Positions 35,715-44,446 of a stretch of DNA of 64,000 bases are shown here, piece after piece. The notes under the pieces are model-generated. The model did no database searches and was not told the origin of the DNA. It saw only the letters and a list, made by a program, of their open reading frames with translations. The first letter of the stretch is position 1; every line of letters begins with the position of its first letter. Source of the stretch: Isoptericola sp. AK164 (GTDB taxonomy: Bacteria > Actinomycetota > Actinomycetes > Actinomycetales > Cellulomonadaceae). Location of the stretch: assembly GCF_029643425.1 (NCBI RefSeq), contig NZ_CP119106.1, positions 2,418,001 to 2,482,000 of the forward strand. Direction: 5' to 3'. The translations under genes were made by a program, and so were the position numbers.

Positions 35715-36931
35715 CCGGCGAGCTCCTCGAGCGTCGCGGGCGGCACCGCCCCGGCCAGGACGCGGCCGTCGTCGGTCACCAGGACGGTCAGCAGGGCCGA
35801 GGTCAGCAGGCGACCGCCGTCGACCGGCGTCGCGAGCTGCTCGTACAGCGCCTGCGTGTCCAGCTCGGGGACGCCCGGCAGCTCGCCCTCCTCGGCGTCG
35901 GTGAACTCCTCGAACAGGTCGTCGGCGCCGCTGGACCCGGTGCTGCCCTCGGGCAGCCGGCCCTCGGCCGTCGCGCCGAGGATCGCCTCGACGTCCACCT
36001 CGGAGACCTCGACGACGGTCTCCCAGCCGGTGCCGGAGACCGCGACGTCCGCGTCCTCGCCCAGCGCGGAGCTGCTCGGCTTCTCCATGGTGCCCGGCTC
36101 GGGCAGCGGGACCACGACCTCGCGCACCTCGGCGCCGGCCGGGGCGGAGAACTCGAAGACGCTGGCCTCGGGGACGTCGAAGGAGACGTCGGTGAAGCCC
36201 ACCTCGAGCGCCGGTGCCTCGGCGTCCTGGACGCTCCAGACCTGCGTGCGCAGGGGCAGCCAGGTCTCGGCGTCGACGGCGACGCGGATCCGGTCGACCA
36301 GGGTGGCGTCGGTCTGCGGCGTCAGCTCGACCTGGTACGCGGCACGCCCGGCGACCTCGACGGGGTCGGTGGTCTCGACGTCGGTGGAGATGCGCGCCTG
36401 GGCGAGGGCCACGTCCGCCAGCTCCGACGGCGTCGGCACGTCGCCCTCGACGTCCGGCTCGAGCGCCTGCTGCGCGAGCTCGTCGTACCGCTCCTGGTCC
36501 GCCGGGTCGAGGACGTAGTGCACGGCCTCGTCGTCGGCGCTGGAGTAGGTCCACGCCTCCGCACCGGAGCGCACCACCGAGTACTCGGAGACGTCGCCGA
36601 GCAGCGCGGCGCGCGAGGAGTCCTCGCCGTCGGACCACACGCGCATCGTCGTGCTGCCGCCGAGCAGGTCCAGCGGGCCGGCGCCCTGCAGCTCGGAGAC
36701 GGTCACGTCCGGCAGGCCGAGGCGCGCGGTGTAGACGACGGTCCCGGAGACGGGGACCGGCTCGGCGTTCGCGACGCGGTCGACCAGCTCGTCGGCGGTG
36801 ACGGCCGGCAGGTCGTCGCTCGCGACGGCGCCGACGGTGGCGGGGACGGCGAAGGCGGCGGCGACGGCGCCGGCCACGACGGCCGGGACCGCCCACCGCG
36901 CCCGGGGCGAGAGGCTGCGCGTGGTGTTCAT
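35711..36931 (-). CDS. LolA/RseB-like secreted or membrane-anchored protein
   Basis: The 406-residue protein has an N-terminal hydrophobic segment after basic residues (RARWAVPAVVAGAVAAAFAV), serving as signal peptide or anchor. The rest is exported and beta-rich, with GRAAYQVELTPQTDATLVDR and AVDAETWLPLRTQVWSV, the hallmark of the LolA/RseB/DUF2092 fold. The C-terminus has an acidic linker followed by LLTSALLTVLVTDDGRVLAGAV. In Gram-positive bacteria these proteins accompany ABC exporters or envelope regulators. It is the first gene of the exporter operon and divergent from the response regulator by 134 bp. Confidence 0.8.
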   Translation of the reverse strand: MNTTRSLSPRARWAVPAVVAGAVAAAFAVPATVGAVASDDLPAVTADELVDRVANAEPVPVSGTVVYTARLGLPDVTVSELQGAGPLDLLGGSTTMRVWSDGEDSSRAALLGDVSEYSVVRSGAEAWTYSSADDEAVHYVLDPADQERYDELAQQALEPDVEGDVPTPSELADVALAQARISTDVETTDPVEVAGRAAYQVELTPQTDATLVDRIRVAVDAETWLPLRTQVWSVQDAEAPALEVGFTDVSFDVPEASVFEFSAPAGAEVREVVVPLPEPGTMEKPSSSALGEDADVAVSGTGWETVVEVSEVDVEAILGATAEGRLPEGSTGSSGADDLFEEFTDAEEGELPGVPELDTQALYEQLATPVDGGRLLTSALLTVLVTDDGRVLAGAVPPATLEELAG

Positions 36932-37065
36932 GGCACCACTGTGGCCGACGCCTCCTGAGACGAGGCTGAGAACGACGGCTCCTGCCCGGACAGCGCGGAC
37001 GGGGCGGGCGCAGCTCACGCGGGGCTGAGCACGCGGACGGTCCCCGCCGGTGCCATGCTGCGGGG

Positions 37066-37722
37066 GTGCGCATCCTGGTGGTGGAGGACGAGGCGGTGCT
37101 GTCGCGGGCCCTGCGCCGGGGCCTGCAGGCGGAGGGATTCGCGGTCGACGTGGCCGCCGACGGCGAGACCGGCCTGGAGGCCGCGCTCGAGGGCGACCAC
37201 GACGTCGTCGTCCTGGACCTCATGCTTCCCGGGCGGTCCGGCCTGGAGGTCCTGCGCGAGATGAGGCGCGCGGAGATCTGGACGCCGGTCCTCGTGCTCA
37301 GCGCCAAGGACTCCGACGACGACGTCACCCGCGGCCTGGACGTCGGCGCCGACGACTACCTGGCCAAGCCGTTCGCGTTCTCCGTCCTGGTCGCCCGGCT
37401 GCGGGCGCTGCTGCGCCGCGGCGCCCCGCCGCGCCCGGCCGTGCTGGAGGCCGGGCGCCTGACCCTCGACCCGGCCACCCGCGAGGTGCGCCAGGACGGC
37501 GCGCTCGTCGAGCTCACCACCCGCGAGACGGCGCTGCTCGAGCACCTCATGCGCCGACCCGGCGAGGTGCTGACCAAGGTCGAGCTGCGCGACCACGTGT
37601 GGGACGCCGCCGGCGACGACCTCAACGTCGTCGAGGTCTACGTCGGGTACCTGCGCCGCAAGCTCGGCAAGGGCGTGATCGAGACGGTGCGCGGCGCCGG
37701 CTACCGGGTGGTCGGGCGGTGA
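37066..37722 (+). CDS. OmpR-type response regulator
   Basis: The 218-residue regulator has a receiver domain with phosphoacceptor Asp51 in VVVLDLMLPG, acidic pair VVEDEA and Lys in LAKPFAF. The C-terminal winged helix spans about 130-218, with LTTRETALLEHLMRRPGEVL and VRGAGYRVV. The GTG start has CATGCT 6 nt upstream and no ribosome site. It is coupled by GTGA to the kinase, and divergent from the exporter operon it probably controls. Confidence 0.94.
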   Translation: MRILVVEDEAVLSRALRRGLQAEGFAVDVAADGETGLEAALEGDHDVVVLDLMLPGRSGLEVLREMRRAEIWTPVLVLSAKDSDDDVTRGLDVGADDYLAKPFAFSVLVARLRALLRRGAPPRPAVLEAGRLTLDPATREVRQDGALVELTTRETALLEHLMRRPGEVLTKVELRDHVWDAAGDDLNVVEVYVGYLRRKLGKGVIETVRGAGYRVVGR

Positions 37723-39068
37723 CCGACGACCGGACCGCGCCCCGGGGCCTGTCTCTGCGCCTGCGGCTCACCCTGGTCGCGGCCGGGCTGACCGGCGCCG
37801 CCCTCGTCCTCGGTGCGTTCGCGCTGACCTCGGTGGTCTCGCAGAGCAGGATCGCCGCCACCGACGACGTGCTGCGCGGCACGGCCGAGCAGGTGACCGC
37901 GCTCGTCGCCGAGGACCGCCTGCCCCGGGTGCTCGCCGCCGACGAGCCCGGGCAGATCGTGCAGCTCGTCGACCCCTCGGGCCGCGTCGTGGCGTCCTCG
38001 CCCAACGCGAGCCGGACCCTGCCCGTGCTGGCCCCCGCGAACCTCGTCTCGACGACCGACGGCGCCGCGACCCGCCAGGACTCGGCCTACGGGTCCGGGC
38101 CGGCCCGCGTGCTGGTCGACACCCTGCCCACCGGCGAACGCGTCGTCACCGCGCTCCCCCTGGCCACCGTCGAGGGGGTGCTCACGGCACTGCGGCTGTC
38201 CCTCGGCGTCGTCGTCCCGCTGCTGACCCTCGCGCTGGGGCTGGTGACGTGGGTGCTGCTCGGGCGCGCGCTGCGGCCCGTCGAGGAGCTCCGCGCCGCC
38301 GCGGACCGGGTCAGCGGCGTCGGCGGCCCCGGGACGCTGCCGGTGCCCCGCGCCCGTGAGCTGGCCGCGCTGGCGCAGACCCTCAACGCGATGCTCGACC
38401 GGCTGGACACCGCGGCGCGGCGCCAGACCGACTTCGTGGCCGACGCCGCCCACGAACTGCGCTCCCCCGTCGCCGCGCTGCGCACCAGCATCGAGGTCGC
38501 CGCCGCGCACCCCGAGGCCTACGAGACGGGCGAGCTGATGCCCGACCTCCAGCACGAGGTGGTCCGCCTGCAGGCGCTCGCCGACGACCTCCTCGTCCTG
38601 GCCCGGGTCGGCGCCTCCCCGCCGGAGGTGCGCGACGTCGACCTGCGCGACATCGTCCGCCACGCCGCGGGCGACGTCGACCTGCACGGCCAGGGGCGCG
38701 CCGTCGTCGACCCGTCCGCCGTCGAGCGGGTCGTGCGCAACCTCGTCGAGAACGCCCGCCGTTTCGCCCGCGACCGGGTCGAGGTCGAGGTGCGCGACGG
38801 CGTCGTGACGGTCGACGACGACGGGCCCGGCATCCCGGCGGCGGACCGCGAGCGCGTGTTCGACCGGTTCACGCGGCTCGGGTCCGCGCGGGAGCGGGAC
38901 GGCGGCGGGACCGGGCTGGGCCTGGCCATCGCGCGGGAGATCGCGCGCGAGCACGGCGGCGAGGTGACGCTGGACGACGGTCCGCTCGGCGGCCTGCGGG
39001 CCACGGTGACGCTGCCGATCAGCGGTGCGCCAGCTCCAGCCGGTAGCCGCGCTTCACGACCGTCTTGA
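37719..39068 (+). CDS. Membrane sensor histidine kinase
   Basis: The 449-residue kinase has transmembrane segments near residues 18-40 and 155-180 flanking a small extracytoplasmic domain, a HAMP linker (GRALRPVEELRAAADRVSG), the H-box FVADAAHELRSPVAAL, N-box LVENARRFA and G-boxes DDDGPGIP and GGGTGLGLA. The HATPase is compact. Its last 50 bp overlap tail-to-tail with the nnaR-like gene on the other strand. Cognate to the response regulator just upstream. Confidence 0.93.
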   Translation: MTDDRTAPRGLSLRLRLTLVAAGLTGAALVLGAFALTSVVSQSRIAATDDVLRGTAEQVTALVAEDRLPRVLAADEPGQIVQLVDPSGRVVASSPNASRTLPVLAPANLVSTTDGAATRQDSAYGSGPARVLVDTLPTGERVVTALPLATVEGVLTALRLSLGVVVPLLTLALGLVTWVLLGRALRPVEELRAAADRVSGVGGPGTLPVPRARELAALAQTLNAMLDRLDTAARRQTDFVADAAHELRSPVAALRTSIEVAAAHPEAYETGELMPDLQHEVVRLQALADDLLVLARVGASPPEVRDVDLRDIVRHAAGDVDLHGQGRAVVDPSAVERVVRNLVENARRFARDRVEVEVRDGVVTVDDDGPGIPAADRERVFDRFTRLGSARERDGGGTGLGLAIAREIAREHGGEVTLDDGPLGGLRATVTLPISGAPAPAGSRASRPS

Positions 39069-40155
39069 TCAGGTCCTTGCGTCCGGTGGCCTCGCGCAGC
39101 CGGGCGATCGCGACCTCCACCGCGTGCCCGTCGCGGGACACCCCCGGCAGCACCTCGAGTACCTGGTCGCGGGTGATCACGTGCCCGCCGGCCGCGGCGA
39201 GCAGCCGGAGCACCTCGACGCCGGTCGGCGACAGCGGCAGCACCTGGCCGTCCAGGACCGCGACACGGGCCCGGATGACCAGCGGGCCGGCGACCGTGCC
39301 CAGCGCGACGGAGTCGATGTGCTCGTAGTGCCCGACGAGCGTGCGCACCAGCGCCCCGAGGCGGCCGCGCTCGGGCTCCAGCGACGTCACGCCGCGTGCC
39401 GCCAGCGGGCGGGACGTCACCGGGCCGACGGAGGCGGCGACCATCTCACCGGTGGTGAAGCGGGAGACCACCTCGTCCAGCACGCCGGCGTTCTCCACGG
39501 ACTCCATCCACGCCTCGGCGCCGGGGGCGGAGGTGAAGACGACGGCGTCGATCTCTCCCTCGGCGGCGGCCTGCACCGAGGACTCGACGGCCTCCGGGTC
39601 GGGAGCCGGGCCCCAGCGGTACACGACCAGCGGGGAGACACGCGCGCCGGACTTGGCGAACACCTCGTCCAGGCCGTCCGCCCCGGCGCCGTGGTGCTGG
39701 ATCGCGACGTGCTGGCCGGTGACGCCCTCGCTGAGCAGCACCTCGGCCACCTCGGCCGACGTCTCGGACTCCGCCACCCAGTCGGTGGCCAGCCCGGCGG
39801 CCTGCACGGCGCCGCGCGCCTTGGGACCGCGGGCCACGATGCGGGCCTCGCCCAGGACTCGCAGCAGGTCGTCGGCCAGCCCGTGGGCGTCGGCCGCCTC
39901 GATCCACGCCCGGAAGCCGACCCCGGTGGTGGCCACGACGACGTCGGGCGGGTCGTCCACGAGGGCCGCGGTCGCCGCGATGAGCGCGTCGTCGTCCACG
40001 TGCGGGACCATGCTCAGCGCGGGGGCGTGGCGGATCGTCGCGCCCCGGCGTTCCAGGGCGGCGGCCAGCTCGCCGGAGCGGCGGTCGGCGGTGACGAGCA
40101 CGGTGCACCCGGCCATGACCTGGCCGAGGGCGGGTCGGGTCGCGGTCTCAGCCAC
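39019..40155 (-). CDS. nnaR: HemD-like/winged-helix regulator of nitrate assimilation (NnaR-like)
   Basis: The 378-residue protein has a uroporphyrinogen-III synthase-fold N-terminus (about 15-265: VLVTADRRSGELAAALERRG, VVATTGVGFRAWIEA, VVFTSAPGAEAWMESV). A winged-helix DNA-binding C-terminus follows (about 290-378: LSPTGVEVLRLLAAAGGHVI, VVKRGYRLEL). This is the architecture of Streptomyces NnaR, which acts with GlnR on nitrate/nitrite assimilation genes. The GTG start has GGGGGA 6 nt upstream and overlaps the cobA stop by 8 bp, making it the last gene of the nirBD-cobA operon. Whether it also retains HemD activity is open. Its 3' end overlaps the sensor kinase gene. Confidence 0.88.
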   Translation of the reverse strand: MAETATRPALGQVMAGCTVLVTADRRSGELAAALERRGATIRHAPALSMVPHVDDDALIAATAALVDDPPDVVVATTGVGFRAWIEAADAHGLADDLLRVLGEARIVARGPKARGAVQAAGLATDWVAESETSAEVAEVLLSEGVTGQHVAIQHHGAGADGLDEVFAKSGARVSPLVVYRWGPAPDPEAVESSVQAAAEGEIDAVVFTSAPGAEAWMESVENAGVLDEVVSRFTTGEMVAASVGPVTSRPLAARGVTSLEPERGRLGALVRTLVGHYEHIDSVALGTVAGPLVIRARVAVLDGQVLPLSPTGVEVLRLLAAAGGHVITRDQVLEVLPGVSRDGHAVEVAIARLREATGRKDLIKTVVKRGYRLELAHR

Positions 40156-40942
40156 GCGCGTCCCCCACGACGGGGTCTCCGGGCTCGCCACTGGTCGTCC
40201 CCTCCAACAGTCCTCGTGCCGCCACGTCACCGATCACGATCACGGCGGGCGCTCGGACCCCGACCTCCTCGGCCCGCTTGGCCGCCAGGTCCAGCCCCGT
40301 CCGGGTGACCCGCTGGTCAGGTGTCGAGCCTCGCTCCACGATCGCCACGGGGATGTCCGGGTCCGCCCCGGCGTCGAGCAACCTGGTCACGATCGCCGGC
40401 AGCGAGGACACTCCCATGAGTACCACCAGCGTAGCCGTCCGGTCCGTGACGCAGGACACGGCGGTGTCGTCGAGCTGCTGCTCGCCCGTGCGGGTGTGCG
40501 CGGTGACGACGTGGAAGGCCGTCGTCGTCCCCCGGTGGGTCAACGGGATCCCGGCCAGGGCCGGGACGGCCAGGGCCGAGGACACCCCCGGGACGACGTC
40601 GACGTCGACCCCGGCCGCACGGCAGGCCGCGTACTCCTCGCCGCCGCGGCCGAACACGAACGGGTCGCCGCCCTTGAGGCGCACCACGCGGCGCCCCCGG
40701 CGGGCGTGCTCGACCAGCAGGTCGTTGATCCCGGGCTGCGGCACCTTGTGTTTGCCCGGGGCCTTGCCGACGTCGATCACCTCGACGTCGGGGCCCAGGT
40801 CCTCGAGGACCTCCAGGGGGACCAGGCGGTCGTGGACGACGACGTCGGCCCGGGCGATCGCCCGCCAGGCCCGGTAGGTGAGCAGGTCGGCCGCGCCGGG
40901 GCCGGCCCCGACGAGCGTGACGTGTCCGGGGTGCGCGGCCAT
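40148..40942 (-). CDS. cobA: Uroporphyrinogen-III C-methyltransferase
   Basis: The 264-residue SUMT uses SAM to methylate uroporphyrinogen III to precorrin-2, the first step to siroheme. Motifs: TLVGAGPGAADLLT (residues 9-22), RLKGGDPFVFGRGGEE near 95, and GIPLTHRGTTTAFHVVTAH. Its stand-alone SUMT length lacks the CysG oxidase/chelatase part. Location directly after nirD, with the stop and start 1 nt apart, indicates siroheme supply for the nitrite reductase. Confidence 0.95.
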   Translation of the reverse strand: MAAHPGHVTLVGAGPGAADLLTYRAWRAIARADVVVHDRLVPLEVLEDLGPDVEVIDVGKAPGKHKVPQPGINDLLVEHARRGRRVVRLKGGDPFVFGRGGEEYAACRAAGVDVDVVPGVSSALAVPALAGIPLTHRGTTTAFHVVTAHTRTGEQQLDDTAVSCVTDRTATLVVLMGVSSLPAIVTRLLDAGADPDIPVAIVERGSTPDQRVTRTGLDLAAKRAEEVGVRAPAVIVIGDVAARGLLEGTTSGEPGDPVVGDARG

Positions 40943-40943
40943 C

Positions 40944-41330
40944 TCAGGTCGCCCGCACGTGCACGACGCCGTCGCGCACCTCGGTCGGGAAGGACTCCAG
41001 GTGCTCGCCGAGCCCGGCCTTCGGCTCCTTGCCGCCGGTGTCGAGGCACTCGCCGGTACGCAGCGCGAAGACCTGCTTGTAGACCGGCGAGGCCACGGTC
41101 GGCTCGCCGCCGCGCGTGCCGACGATGCCGCGGGACATGACGTTCGCGGCGGCGTACGGGTCGAGCTGCTGGACGGCGTGGACGGAGTCGTCCAGCAGCC
41201 GGAACACGGCGACCTGCACCGGCGAGCCGTCGGCACGCTCCAGCAGGGCGGCGGCACCCCGCTCGGGCGCCAGGTCGGTGAGCCGGCACACGGCCGTCCA
41301 GGTCGGCGCGGCGGTGTCGATCGCGGTCAT
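40944..41330 (-). CDS. nirD: Nitrite reductase small subunit
   Basis: The 128-residue protein has the Rieske-like fold of NirD: TAVCRLTDLAPERGAAALLE, VFRLLDDSVHAVQQLDPY, SRGIVGTRGGEPTVASPVYK, then FALRTGECLD. The Cys/His pairs of real Rieske proteins are missing, as is usual for NirD. GGAGG lies 5 nt before the ATG. It works with NirB in NADH-dependent nitrite reduction to ammonium. Confidence 0.95.
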   Translation of the reverse strand: MTAIDTAAPTWTAVCRLTDLAPERGAAALLERADGSPVQVAVFRLLDDSVHAVQQLDPYAAANVMSRGIVGTRGGEPTVASPVYKQVFALRTGECLDTGGKEPKAGLGEHLESFPTEVRDGVVHVRAT

Positions 41331-41386
41331 GGTGGCCTCCGTGGGAGTGACGAGGTCGGTCGGGGTGTCGGCGACGGCGAAGGGGG

Positions 41387-44056
41387 TCACGCACGGACCT
41401 CCAGCGTGGGACCGGTCACCAGGACCGGACCGGAGAGCGCGGGGTCGACGGCACCGGCGGCGATCTCCTCGGGCGTGGCCGGGCGCTTCTGGCCCCGCTC
41501 GGCGACGTAGGCCAGGTCCGGGTCCGGCGTCGTCGGCGCGTTGACGAAGGAGCCGAAGCGGGCCAGCTTGTCCGGGTCCTCCAGGACGGCCTTCCACTCG
41601 TCCTCGTAGGCGCCGACGTGCTGCGCCATCGCGGCGTCGAGGTCGTCGGTGATGCCGAGGGAGTCCTCCAGGACGACCTCGCGGATCGCCTCGAGCCCGC
41701 CCTCGTACTCCTCCACCCACGGGGCCGTGCGCTGCAGGCGGTCCGCGGTGCGGATGTAGAGCATGAGGAACCGGTCGATGGTGCGCAGCAGCGTCGCGGA
41801 GTCCAGGTCCTCGGCCAGGAGCTGGGCGTGCTTCGGCGTCTGGCCGCCGTTGCCGGCGACGTAGAGGTTCCAGCCCTTGTCGGTGGCGATGACGCCGACG
41901 TCCTTGCCGCGGGCCTCCGCGCACTCGCGGGCGCAGCCGGAGACACCGAACTTGAGCTTGTGCGGGCTGCGCAGACCGCGGTAGCGCAGCTCGAGCTCGA
42001 CGGCCATGCCGACCGAGTCCTGCACGCCGTACCGGCACCACGTCGACCCGACGCACGACTTCACCGTGCGCAGCGACTTGCCGTAGGCGTGGCCGGACTC
42101 GAAGCCGGCGTCCACCAGCCGCTTCCAGATCTCCGGGAGCTGCTCGACGCGGGCCCCGAACATGTCGATGCGCTGGCCGCCGGTGATCTTCGTGTACAGG
42201 CCGAAGTCCTGGGCGACCTGACCGATGACGATGAGCCCCTCGGGGGTGATCTCGCCGCCCGGCACGCGGGGCACCACGGAGTAGGTGCCGTCCTTCTGCA
42301 TGTTGGCGAGCATGTGGTCGTTGGTGTCCTGCAGGGCGCTCTGCTCGCCGGACAGGATGTGCCCGTTGCCCTGGCTGGCCAGGATCGAGGCGACCACCGG
42401 CTTGCAGATGTCGCAGCCGCGGCCCGCGCTGCTCGCGCCCTCGGGGACGGTGCCGAAGCGCTCGATGATGTCGCTGAAGGAGTGCAGGTCGGCCACGCGC
42501 ACGGCGTCGAAGAGCTGGGCGCGCGTCATCGCGAAGTGCTCGCACAGCGCGGTCGACACCTCGATGCCGGCGCGCTCCATCTCGGTCTCGGTGATCTTCT
42601 TGACCAGCGGCAGGCAGGCGCCGCAGGTGGTGCCGGCCTTGGTGCAGCTCTTGACGTCGCCGACCGAGGTGCAGTCGTGGTCGGTCACCGCCCCGCGGAT
42701 CGTGCCGGCCGAGACGTTGTTGCACGAGCAGACGTTCGCGTCGTCGGGCAGCTCGATGTCCGGGGCGGCGCCGGCACCCTCGGGCAGCAGGAACGCCGCC
42801 GGGTCCCCGGGCAGCTGCGCACCGAGCATCGGGCGCAGCGAGGCGTACGGCGTGGCGTCGCCGACGAACACGCCGCCGAGCAGCGTCGTGGCGTCGTCCG
42901 AGAGCACGAGCTTCTTGTAGACGCCGGCGGTCGGGTCGGCCCAGACCACCTCGACGCAGTTCTCGGTGCGGCCGTGGGCGTCGCCGAAGGAGGCGACGTC
43001 GACGCCGGAGAGCTTGAGCTTGGTGGCGGTGTCGGCGCCGGGGAACTCGGCCCCGCCGCCGAGCAGGCGGTCCACGACGACCTCCGCCATCGTGTTGCCG
43101 GGCGCGACCAGCCCGAGGCACCGGCCCTCGATGCAGGCGACCTCGCCGATGGCCCAGACGTTCGGGTCCTCGGTGCGGCAGGTCAGGTCGACCACGGCGC
43201 CGCCGCGCTCGCCGACCGGCAGCCCCGCGGCCCGTGCGAGCTCGTCCCGGGGACGCACGCCGGTGGCCACCACGACGACGTCGACGTCGAGGCGCCCGCC
43301 GTCGTTGAAGTCCAGGTGCCCGACGTCGCCGGTGCGGTGGTGGGGAGCCATCTGCTTCGTGGCCGTCTCGGGACGGACCGCGATGCCCTTGTCGTTGATG
43401 AGGCGCTTGAGCGCCTGCCCGCCGCCGAGGTCGCACTGCACGCCCATGAGGTGGGTGCCGAACTCGATGACGGTGGCCTGGGCGCCGAGCGCCTTGAGCG
43501 CGCCGGCGGCCTCCAGCCCGAGCAGGCCGCCGCCGATGACGGCGCCGCGCACCGGCTTCTCGACGACGCCGCCGCGCGTCTCGACGCGGCCCGCCTCGCG
43601 CTTGGACTCGACCCAGCCGCGCAGGGCGGCCACGTCGTCGATGGTGCGGTAGACGAAGACGCCGGGCAGGTCGTTGCCGGGGATCGGCGGCATCGCCGCG
43701 TTCGACCCGGTGGCCAGCACGAGCTCGTCGTAGGGGTGCACGCGGCCGAACTGGTCGGTGACCGTCCGGTTCTCCCGGTCGATCGACGCGACGAGGCAGC
43801 CGCTGTGCAGCTCCACCCGAGGGTCGTCCCACAGCGCCGGGTCGCCCAGGGTGAGCTCCTCGGGGTCGCTGACCTCGAAGTAGCGGGTCAGCCCGACGCG
43901 GTCGTAGGGCTTGCGCGGCTCGTCGGCGAAGACGCTGATGCGCCACGCGCCGTCGGTGTCGCGCGAACGCAGCGCCTCGACGAAGCGCTGTGCGACGGGG
44001 CCGCCGCCGACGACGACGACGTGCCGGGTGCTGCGGGGAGTGGGCTCGCTGCTCAT
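41387..44056 (-). CDS. nirB: NAD(P)H-dependent assimilatory nitrite reductase large subunit
   Basis: The 889-residue enzyme has three parts. N-terminal FAD/NAD domains (VVVVGGGPVAQRFVEAL, VIGGGLLGLEAAGALKALG) are followed by a BFD-like [2Fe-2S] region (ANVCSCNNVSAG, CTKAGTTCGACLPL). The C-terminal nitrite/sulfite reductase domain holds the siroheme-[4Fe-4S] Cys in SCVGSTWCRYG and GVSGCARECAEARG. It reduces nitrite to ammonium. No ribosome site precedes the ATG; TACTGT 7 nt upstream suggests a leaderless transcript, and a GlnR-like box covers the -35 region. Confidence 0.96.
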   Translation of the reverse strand: MSSEPTPRSTRHVVVVGGGPVAQRFVEALRSRDTDGAWRISVFADEPRKPYDRVGLTRYFEVSDPEELTLGDPALWDDPRVELHSGCLVASIDRENRTVTDQFGRVHPYDELVLATGSNAAMPPIPGNDLPGVFVYRTIDDVAALRGWVESKREAGRVETRGGVVEKPVRGAVIGGGLLGLEAAGALKALGAQATVIEFGTHLMGVQCDLGGGQALKRLINDKGIAVRPETATKQMAPHHRTGDVGHLDFNDGGRLDVDVVVVATGVRPRDELARAAGLPVGERGGAVVDLTCRTEDPNVWAIGEVACIEGRCLGLVAPGNTMAEVVVDRLLGGGAEFPGADTATKLKLSGVDVASFGDAHGRTENCVEVVWADPTAGVYKKLVLSDDATTLLGGVFVGDATPYASLRPMLGAQLPGDPAAFLLPEGAGAAPDIELPDDANVCSCNNVSAGTIRGAVTDHDCTSVGDVKSCTKAGTTCGACLPLVKKITETEMERAGIEVSTALCEHFAMTRAQLFDAVRVADLHSFSDIIERFGTVPEGASSAGRGCDICKPVVASILASQGNGHILSGEQSALQDTNDHMLANMQKDGTYSVVPRVPGGEITPEGLIVIGQVAQDFGLYTKITGGQRIDMFGARVEQLPEIWKRLVDAGFESGHAYGKSLRTVKSCVGSTWCRYGVQDSVGMAVELELRYRGLRSPHKLKFGVSGCARECAEARGKDVGVIATDKGWNLYVAGNGGQTPKHAQLLAEDLDSATLLRTIDRFLMLYIRTADRLQRTAPWVEEYEGGLEAIREVVLEDSLGITDDLDAAMAQHVGAYEDEWKAVLEDPDKLARFGSFVNAPTTPDPDLAYVAERGQKRPATPEEIAAGAVDPALSGPVLVTGPTLEVRA

Positions 44057-44106
44057 GTCGTCGACAGTAGGGAGCCACCGTGACCGGACCGTCAGGGAGG
44101 GGTTAC
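44057..44106 (-). promoter_or_regulatory. nirB promoter with GlnR/NnaR-like box
   Basis: On the minus strand TACTGT (44064-44069) stands 7 nt before the nirB ATG. Upstream, GTAAC, CTGAC and GTCAC occur at exact 11-bp steps (44080-44106), the spacing of actinobacterial GlnR sites (gTnAc-n6-GaAAc repeats). The middle element is a poor match. It covers about -24 to -50. Confidence 0.5.
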
Positions 44107-44168
44107 CTGATGCGAACATCTTGCTCACGCCGTCCCGGGCCCGCGTGAGAGAAGCCGGACGCATCCTG

Positions 44169-44373
44169 CCGAGGTAGGCAACCCTCCGCCGAGGTAGGCA
44201 ACCTCGGGACGAGGTAGGCAACGCTCCCGCCGAACGGCTGCCCATCTGACGTGCAGCTCGCCTACCTCGGCTCAGAGCTGCCTACCTGACGGGGAATTTG
44301 CCTACTTCGGCAGAACCTTGCCTACCTTACGGGGAACTCGCCTACCTCGGTCCACGGTCGCCTACCTCGGCGG
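44169..44373. repeat. Palindromic array of 20-bp repeats (array 2)
   Basis: Three forward units (GAGGTAGGCA at 44171, 44191 and 44211) face six inverted units (CCTACC at 44261, 44281, 44301, 44321, 44341, 44361) across a central 40-bp stretch without clear units. Spacing is exactly 20 bp in each half. The unit matches array 1 at 22491-22765, with more variation. It lies between the nasB terminator and the nirB promoter. The rest of this 390-bp gap holds the nirB promoter and about 60 bp with nothing evident. Confidence 0.88.
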
Positions 44374-44391
44374 GCACCGGCGGGCAGACGT

Positions 44392-44431
44392 CCGGGGCGC
44401 CCGACGGCGAGGGGTCCGTCGGGCGCCCCGG
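44392..44431 (-). terminator. Hairpin terminator after nasB
   Basis: A 14-bp perfect stem (44394-44407 with 44416-44429), extended by two more pairs, closes an 8-nt loop 16 bp after the nasB stop. No T-run. It separates narK-nasC-nasB from nirBD. Confidence 0.75.
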
Positions 44432-44446
44432 GGCTCAGGGGCAGGC

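Noticed and set aside
41618-44083. 821-codon open frame antisense to nirB
   Set aside because: Shadow frame with biased composition; nirB cofactor-binding motifs are on the other strand.
44057-44245. Extension of nirB upstream into array 2
   Set aside because: Same reason; a TACTGT hexamer 7 nt before the ATG at 44056 and the FAD motif soon after fix the start there.
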